From positions 1 to 11,543 of the forward strand of contig JABXIW010000459.1 in the NCBI GenBank assembly GCA_013372875.1: a DNA stretch of 11,543 nt, given 5' to 3'. The translations under genes and the position numbers were made by a program. Positions within the stretch are counted from its first letter, which is position 1. Each line of letters begins with the position of its first letter. Source of the DNA: Gammaproteobacteria bacterium. Its GTDB lineage: Bacteria; Pseudomonadota; Gammaproteobacteria; Enterobacterales; Kangiellaceae. Shown here in pieces: positions 6,716-11,543 of the stretch. A model generated the notes under the pieces. It saw only the letters and a program-made list of their open reading frames with translations. It was not told the origin of the DNA and made no database searches.

Positions 6716-8245
6716 CTATTTTTCGATGCCAATAGTAAAACTAGCTGGCTTTTGACGAACAGGAAACTCTTTGAATGTTTGCAACATTTTTGCAGTTTCT
6801 GGCAAGGCAATACCTGTAATCAAGAATTGGCGGTCATATTGCCACGGGCCATAAAAATCACTAGTATCACCACGTTCAAATGGATCCATTTTTAGGTCAA
6901 ATAATTTAGGTACACGCAATTTTGTGAATGGTCGTTCCCAAACTGCCCAACCAGTTTCGTTTTCTTGAATTTGATAATGGAATTTCCAACGGTCTTTACG
7001 GAAAGCTAACAAATCACCATCATCACTCCAATATGCGAACCAATCTCTACGACCTTTCTCTTCTTTACCAGTTAAGAATGGCAATTGGTTATAGCCATCT
7101 AGGTGGACTTTATACGTTTTACCTTGAGCCTTCTTGCCTTTTAATAACTCTCCTTTGACATTTGGCTCACCAGCTGCTGCTAACAATGTAGGGAACCAGT
7201 CTTCACCTGCCATAATATCGTTTACGACAGTTCCTGGCTTAATGTGACCAGGCCAACGAACCATTGCAGGTGAGCGGAAACTTCCTTCCCAACCAGTATT
7301 CTTCTCACTACGGAATGGCGTCATACCCGCGTCTGGCCAGCTCATTACCATAGGGCCATTGTCTGTTGTATAAACTACAACAGTGTTATCTGCAATCTTC
7401 AAGTCGTCCAGTTTATCTAGGATCGTTTTAACTTGGTTATCGTGTTCCAACATACCATCAGCATAGTCACCTAAACCCGATTTACCTTTCCACTTAGGAC
7501 TAATATGCGTTTTATTATGCATTCTTGTAGTATTTATCCACGTAAAGAATGGTTTATTCGCTTTCACATTTTTATCAATAAAAGCAAGTGCAGCATCTAA
7601 AAATTCATCATCCACGGTTTCCATACGCTTGCGCGTTAGTGGTCCTGTGTCCTCAATTTTACCATCGGCACTCGAACGAATAACACCTCGCGGACCATAT
7701 TTTTTACGAAATTCAGGATCCTTTGGATAATCAACGTTTTCTGGTTGTTCTTCTGCATTTAAATGATACAAATTGCCGAAAAATTCATCAAAACCATGTT
7801 TTGTCGGTAGATATTCGTCTCGATCCCCTAAGTGGTTCTTACCAAATTGTCCAGTTGCATACCCGAGTTCTTTTAACAAAGTAGCCATTGTAGGGTCTTC
7901 ATCAGAAATACCGACTTTCGCACCTGGAACTCCCACTTTTGTAAGCCCTGTTCTTACAGGCATTTGCCCAGTGATAAATGCAGAACGACCAGCGGTTGAG
8001 CTTTGTTGAGAATAATAATCCGTAAATTTGGCCCCCTCTTTTGCAATACGATCAATATTAGGGGTTTGATATCCCATCATCCCTTGACTATATGAACTAA
8101 TATTCCAATACCCGATGTCATCACCCATGATGACAACAATGTTTGGTTTATCAGCGGCATGGGCTATTAAAGACGTAGCGCCTAAAGCTAATGTACATGC
8201 ATTTAACGCTAGCTTTTTACCGCTGAATTTTGATTGCTTTTTCAT
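6716..8245 (-). CDS. Secreted serine-type sulfatase (arylsulfatase family)
   Basis: 509 residues. It hydrolyses a sulfate ester, releasing sulfate; the substrate cannot be read from the sequence. Start ATG 8245-8243 has GGAG five bases upstream and gives a proper signal peptide: basic MKK start, hydrophobic core at about 11-28, likely cleavage after AHA (residue 30). Seen: alkaline-phosphatase/sulfatase fold with metal ligands D42-D43, the active-site signature S83-T-A-G-R87 followed by SAFITGQ, K136 and H138, H243 and H247, D295-N296, and K315. All the usual catalytic residues are thus in place. The formylglycine precursor is Ser, not Cys, and Ala replaces the usual Pro of the signature. Ser-type sulfatases need an anSME/AtsB enzyme, and one is encoded directly downstream, as in the known Klebsiella AtsA/AtsB pair. 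The gene is AT-rich (sample lines 32-42% GC) against about 50% in the maturase. Probably regulated by the divergent LysR gene. Confidence 0.93.
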   Translation of the reverse strand: MKKQSKFSGKKLALNACTLALGATSLIAHAADKPNIVVIMGDDIGYWNISSYSQGMMGYQTPNIDRIAKEGAKFTDYYSQQSSTAGRSAFITGQMPVRTGLTKVGVPGAKVGISDEDPTMATLLKELGYATGQFGKNHLGDRDEYLPTKHGFDEFFGNLYHLNAEEQPENVDYPKDPEFRKKYGPRGVIRSSADGKIEDTGPLTRKRMETVDDEFLDAALAFIDKNVKANKPFFTWINTTRMHNKTHISPKWKGKSGLGDYADGMLEHDNQVKTILDKLDDLKIADNTVVVYTTDNGPMVMSWPDAGMTPFRSEKNTGWEGSFRSPAMVRWPGHIKPGTVVNDIMAGEDWFPTLLAAAGEPNVKGELLKGKKAQGKTYKVHLDGYNQLPFLTGKEEKGRRDWFAYWSDDGDLLAFRKDRWKFHYQIQENETGWAVWERPFTKLRVPKLFDLKMDPFERGDTSDFYGPWQYDRQFLITGIALPETAKMLQTFKEFPVRQKPASFTIGIEK

Positions 8246-8250
8246 AGTTT

Positions 8251-8254
8251 CTCC
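8251..8254 (-). promoter_or_regulatory. Ribosome binding site of the sulfatase gene
   Basis: GGAG on the minus strand, five bases before ATG 8245. It decides this start against the in-frame ATG at 8383, which would put 46 extra residues before the signal peptide and begin inside the LysR gene. Confidence 0.65.
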
Positions 8255-8274
8255 ATAAGAACTAATAGCTAAAA

Positions 8275-8308
8275 AATGATATTCGCTTTTCAATATCATT
8301 ATTGATAT
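8275..8308. promoter_or_regulatory. Inverted repeat with three TGATAT boxes, candidate operator
   Basis: AATGATATT (8275-8283) and AATATCATT (8292-8300) form a perfect 9-bp inverted repeat with an 8-base spacer. A third copy of the TGATAT hexamer (8303-8308) makes a second dyad, ATATCA-4-TGATAT (8293-8308), with the right arm of the first. The cluster lies 30 to 63 bases before the sulfatase ATG and inside the divergent gap, a fitting place for binding by the adjacent LysR protein or another dimeric regulator. It would also form a hairpin in a sulfatase transcript that starts farther upstream. Binding is inferred only. Confidence 0.45.
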
Positions 8309-8311
8309 AAG
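8303..8311 (+). promoter_or_regulatory. Candidate extended -10 promoter of the LysR gene
   Basis: TGATATAAG on the plus strand fits an extended -10 element (TGn followed by TATAAG, 5 of 6 matches to TATAAT). The -35 region 18 bases upstream (TTCGCT, 8282-8287) is weak. Transcription would begin near 8318, giving a leader of about 55 bases. The element overlaps one of the TGATAT boxes, which would suit autorepression by the LysR protein. No convincing sigma-70 promoter was found for the sulfatase in the opposite direction, as expected if it depends on an activator. Confidence 0.35.
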
Positions 8312-8318
8312 ATAAAGC

Positions 8319-8353
8319 ACTAATTTCAGGCGATAAATGCAGTCAAAATTAGT
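8319..8353. promoter_or_regulatory. Second inverted repeat in the divergent gap (ACTAATTT/AAATTAGT)
   Basis: ACTAATTT (8319-8326) and AAATTAGT (8346-8353) are a perfect 8-bp inverted repeat separated by 19 bases. It lies within the presumed leader of the LysR gene and upstream of any sulfatase promoter. A further ACTAAT occurs at 8261-8266. Distant half-sites of this kind are compatible with LysR tetramer binding, but the AT-rich context makes chance pairing possible. Confidence 0.35.
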
Positions 8354-8372
8354 TAACCCATAAACTGAATTT

Positions 8373-9242
8373 ATGAGTAACATTATGGACTTGAATTTGA
8401 TCCAAACTTTTCTTGTTGTCGCGGAGTTCCAATCTTATACAAAAGCCGCGGAACAATTGGGGCTTACGCAACCTGCTGTGAGCGCTGCAATAAAGCGTTT
8501 AGAGCAAGTCGTAGATAAACAATTATTTGTGAAAAAAGGACGGGGAATTACGCTGACATCTGCGGCGTATCAACTACTGCCTCAGTTCGAGCAAGCGGTG
8601 AGTATTATTGATAATGCTATCACGGAGAAGAAACACTTTGAGGTGTACTGTTCCGAGATTCTGCTGCACATTATGGACCCAATAAAAAATACGATTTTTT
8701 ACGAATCACCTCCCGAAAAATACATCTTATTTGAGCTTTTAAGACAACAAAAAGCAGATCTTGTAATTGATACAGTGATCACAAAAGATGCGGCGTTTGT
8801 CATGGAGGAGGCATATGAAGAAAAAGCCGTCATCATTTGTCGAGAGCAACATCCTCGAATCCAAGGCTCTTTGAGTAAAGAGCAATTTTATGATGAAACT
8901 CACTGTTTGTTTTCAGGTAAATGGAACAACATGTCGGGTTTTGAGCAACTCGCTCATGAAACCATTCTAGAAAGGAAAGTCGAACTCGTTACATCTTCGA
9001 TCGCTGGTATGGCGTTGTACGTCGCACAACGAGATTGTTTAGGTCTAGTGTCTCAATCTTTTGCAAACAAATGGAGCAAAGCCCTTAAGCTTCAAATTCT
9101 GCCTTGCCCCATTTCTATACGCACTGTCCCTTACAAGTTTGTTTACCATAAGCGCGAATTAAACAACCCTGCTCATATTGCACTTCGCGAGAAGATCAAA
9201 ACGCACCTGACAGCTGCACATTACGAACCTATTTCTCTGTAG
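8373..9242 (+). CDS. LysR-type transcriptional regulator
   Basis: 289 residues. Seen: the classic N-terminal LysR winged helix-turn-helix at about residues 5-64 (FLVVAEFQSYTKAAEQLGLT, then QPAVSAAIKRLE), a linker helix, and a periplasmic-binding-like effector domain to the C-terminus, with length typical of the family. It is divergent from the sulfatase, with 127 bases between the starts; by LysR habit it probably controls that gene in response to a small ligand related to the substrate or to sulfur supply. The ligand cannot be told. Start ATG 8373 and in-frame ATG 8385 are both possible, since neither has a strong Shine-Dalgarno. Like the sulfatase it is AT-rich (about 37-43% GC on sample lines). 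Its end overlaps the end of the convergent cytochrome gene by 14 bases. Confidence 0.92.
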   Translation: MSNIMDLNLIQTFLVVAEFQSYTKAAEQLGLTQPAVSAAIKRLEQVVDKQLFVKKGRGITLTSAAYQLLPQFEQAVSIIDNAITEKKHFEVYCSEILLHIMDPIKNTIFYESPPEKYILFELLRQQKADLVIDTVITKDAAFVMEEAYEEKAVIICREQHPRIQGSLSKEQFYDETHCLFSGKWNNMSGFEQLAHETILERKVELVTSSIAGMALYVAQRDCLGLVSQSFANKWSKALKLQILPCPISIRTVPYKFVYHKRELNNPAHIALREKIKTHLTAAHYEPISL

Positions 9243-11543
9243 TCACGGTCGCTTTGAGCTGTTGAATAACTTCCTCTGGAGCATGTGCACCAAGCTGCTT
9301 GGTGCACTGTTCAAAGGCAAATGCAACGCCGCCTTGTCGATAGTTTCTCGCCAACACTTCGCACTGGGCATAAAGATGCCGTGGGTCGCCACCAACGTCA
9401 AACGCCTTGTTTAACGCCTTACTCGCTTCTAATACGTCGGATTTCTCCAACGCTAAACCGTACACATACCAATACTGAGCGTTATCTTTCGCGCTTTCTG
9501 CGGCCTGTTTTAAATACTGATTAGCTTGTTTGCTGTTGCCTTGTCTTAACAGCGCAAGCCCTGCACTGTAAGGCAGCGAACTTGATTTCGGTTGCGCTTT
9601 CATTCCCGCACTCAGAATTTGTACCGCTTTGGCTTCATCACCTTGTCGGCGATACATGTCCGCTAAATTGACGTAGCTATTTTCGAAATAAGGTTCGATG
9701 TCGATAGCTTGTTGATACAGTTCGATCGCTTTATTAGCATCTCCCAAACTGCGATATACATTGGCTAAGTTAGTTCGCCCAAATCCGCGATCGGCATTAA
9801 AGCGTTGAATGTCCATGTATTCATCTAACGGTTTTTGAATGCGCTCTCTTTGTAGCGGATTCATTTCCCCATAATGACTGACTAGCGCAGCCGCCGCTTC
9901 GGTTCGCACCGACAACACCGGGTCACTCAGCAACGGCTGTAAAATCTGCCAACGGTCACTAAAGTCATACCCTGCCGAGCCAGCAACAGCACCCAGTCGA
10001 ATCATCTCGTTCTCATGTTTCACGGCGCGCGCAAGCGCAACCAACGTATTCTGGCCAGTATTGCCTGCCATTCGCTCTAAAGCCGATGCGCGAATGATGT
10101 CACTGATGGAAGAATCTTGAGCCGTATAAGCCAAGGCATCTGAACCACCTCTATGACCTATCGCGTCTGCATAAAATGCGACCGAAAAGTGCTGAGTGTT
10201 GCGATACTTTGATTTTGGGAACCATCGACCAATCTGCTCATCGGCCCAGTTCGCATCTTTATCATCATGACAAGCGGTACAAACATTGGGCGTATTAATA
10301 TGCTTGCTTAAATCTGGGCGCGGAACGTGCCAACTGTGGTCTCTGCGCGGGTCTACCTGCATATAGGTCGTCTCCGGCATGTGACACGTTGTGCATTTTG
10401 ATGCTTCGGTGTTCGCTTGATGAAAGGTGTGGTTTTCTGGCAGATAATCTGACGCTACATGGCATTGCGCGCATACTGCTTCTTCTGGGATTTTTAGTTG
10501 GGCGGTATGTGGATCGTGACAATTTGTGCACGTTACGCCTTTCTCTGCCATGGCCGATTGCAGAAACGAGCCGTAGACATAGTCCTCATCGTAAATTTGG
10601 CCATCGTGATAATAGAGCTCAGGGGTAATTAAACTCAGACGGTACTTATCAAGAAACGTACCTTTGACGTGATCCGCTTCTTCATTCAACTGGGTACGTC
10701 GACTGTGGCACTGAGCGCAAGTTTGAACTTGGTTGGTTGGCACAATGTCTTTGGGCTGAAGCGTACTGTGCCCTTCTTTGTAAACCCACTCTTTGACTGC
10801 GGCTGAAAGATCGCGAGAAAAACCATAATGATTTTCGGTGGCAATTGGCATTCCATTTTGCTTGGCCTGCTTCGCCATTTCCACGTGCAGACTTGCCGGG
10901 CCATGACACGCTTCGCAGCTAACGTTGATTTCTGACCACGTTGTTTGATACGTATTGCTTTGCGCGTCGTAGTTTTTCTTCAAGTTGGTTGAGTGGCAAT
11001 CAGCGCACATGAAGTTCCAGTTTTGCCCTGTATTGGTCCAGTAAAACTCATCGGTTGTGGTCGTGTCTGGATATAAATGAAACCAACGTTGCCCGCCTTG
11101 TTCCACACTTCTCGAATCCCAAGCAAAAGGAATCAGTTGTATGCGCCCATCATCAAATTCCACCATGTACTGTTGTAATGGCACCCAACCAAACGTATAG
11201 CTGATTTTGTAATCGTGCCACTGTCCATCTGGCCCTTGGATGTTGACCCAATATTCATCGCCTTTGCGAAAAAAACGGTTTGCCTTGCCCTGATGTTCAA
11301 CGGCTTGATTGTCGAAGTTACCCAGTACGGATTCTGAATCAGCATGGCGCATCGCCATATCATGGTGCGAGCCTTGCCACGCTTCCACTTCGACTTGGTG
11401 ACAATCGATGCACGTTTCATTACCAATAAACTGAGCTTGAACAACTTCTGGTGGAGTTTGGGCGTTTTGCTGCCCAAACAGAGAAAAAGTGACGAGCATA
11501 GCAAGGCTCACTATTGCCTGCTTCCAACTTGCCCACTGAGTCA
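9229..11543 (-). CDS. Octaheme c-type cytochrome with HEAT-like and TPR repeats (start at right edge)
   Basis: The frame is open to the right edge; the codon that begins one base outside reads NTG, so an ATG at 11544 is likely and would give 771 residues. Residue numbers here count from the internal GTG at 11511 (760 residues). With the edge start the N-terminus (TQWASWKQAIVSLAML and on) is a good signal peptide; starting at 11511 removes its basic part. Seen: eight CxxCH haem-binding motifs at C34, C169, C199, C265, C328, C347, C373 and C411, and several extra His that could be distal ligands (for example H49, H50, H55). An alpha-helical HEAT-like region follows at about 470-545, then TPR repeats at about 579-735. 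The haem part resembles cytochrome c554/doubled-CxxCH proteins. It should act in the periplasm in electron transfer or in the reduction or oxidation of a small molecule. The TPR part suggests a bound protein partner. The substrate is unknown. Confidence 0.88.
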   Translation of the reverse strand, partial: TQWASWKQAIVSLAMLVTFSLFGQQNAQTPPEVVQAQFIGNETCIDCHQVEVEAWQGSHHDMAMRHADSESVLGNFDNQAVEHQGKANRFFRKGDEYWVNIQGPDGQWHDYKISYTFGWVPLQQYMVEFDDGRIQLIPFAWDSRSVEQGGQRWFHLYPDTTTTDEFYWTNTGQNWNFMCADCHSTNLKKNYDAQSNTYQTTWSEINVSCEACHGPASLHVEMAKQAKQNGMPIATENHYGFSRDLSAAVKEWVYKEGHSTLQPKDIVPTNQVQTCAQCHSRRTQLNEEADHVKGTFLDKYRLSLITPELYYHDGQIYDEDYVYGSFLQSAMAEKGVTCTNCHDPHTAQLKIPEEAVCAQCHVASDYLPENHTFHQANTEASKCTTCHMPETTYMQVDPRRDHSWHVPRPDLSKHINTPNVCTACHDDKDANWADEQIGRWFPKSKYRNTQHFSVAFYADAIGHRGGSDALAYTAQDSSISDIIRASALERMAGNTGQNTLVALARAVKHENEMIRLGAVAGSAGYDFSDRWQILQPLLSDPVLSVRTEAAAALVSHYGEMNPLQRERIQKPLDEYMDIQRFNADRGFGRTNLANVYRSLGDANKAIELYQQAIDIEPYFENSYVNLADMYRRQGDEAKAVQILSAGMKAQPKSSSLPYSAGLALLRQGNSKQANQYLKQAAESAKDNAQYWYVYGLALEKSDVLEASKALNKAFDVGGDPRHLYAQCEVLARNYRQGGVAFAFEQCTKQLGAHAPEEVIQQLKATVTTEK

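Noticed and set aside
6702..6718. TAGCTA-5-TAGCTA small hairpin at the sulfatase stop
   Set aside because: Only 6 bp, made of a self-palindromic hexamer in AT-rich sequence and with no T-run; probably chance.
8246..8383. Longer sulfatase start at ATG 8383
   Set aside because: It would place 46 residues before a clear signal peptide, start inside the LysR gene, and ignore the good ribosome binding site of ATG 8245.

Overview
The window looks like a chromosomal segment of a marine gammaproteobacterium, most likely a Vibrio or a close relative. This is inferred from protein style, a base composition near 50% GC in most genes, and gene order; no marker gene is present to prove it. There are no rRNA, tRNA, CRISPR, insertion-sequence or phage features. 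Almost every base is coding, and only three gaps exceed 60 bases.

Left part (1 to about 5300, all on the minus strand, read right to left): a compact MoxR/Bat-type operon. The order is a MoxR AAA+ ATPase, a DUF58 protein, a DUF4381 membrane protein, a BatA-like von Willebrand factor A (VWA) protein, and a VWA plus TPR protein (BatB/BatC-type fusion) that runs off the left edge. Spacings are 12, 0, -8 and -8 bases, with strong Shine-Dalgarno sequences, so the genes are co-transcribed and probably translationally coupled. Such operons are thought to be AAA+ chaperone systems in which VWA proteins in the inner membrane help mature or insert metal or cofactor into client enzymes.

Middle part (5340 to 9242): a sulfatase module. 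A secreted sulfatase of the serine type (active-site Ser83, STAGR) is followed on the minus strand by a radical-SAM sulfatase maturase (anSME) carrying all three expected iron-sulfur cluster motifs. A LysR-type regulator is divergent from the sulfatase, and the 127-base gap between them holds two inverted repeats that are good operator candidates. A perfect 14-bp hairpin lies between sulfatase and maturase. By hand counts on sample lines, the sulfatase and regulator are clearly more AT-rich than the maturase and the flanking genes.

Right part (9229 to the right edge, minus strand): a periplasmic octaheme c-type cytochrome with HEAT-like and TPR repeats at its C-terminus. It converges on, and overlaps by 14 bases, the LysR gene. 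Its most probable start codon lies one base beyond the window.

Working model: LysR controls secretion of a sulfatase that releases sulfate from an organic sulfate ester. The maturase converts Ser83 to formylglycine in the cytoplasm before export. The MoxR/VWA operon downstream on the same strand may serve envelope protein maturation, perhaps of these neighbours, but that link is inference from position alone.
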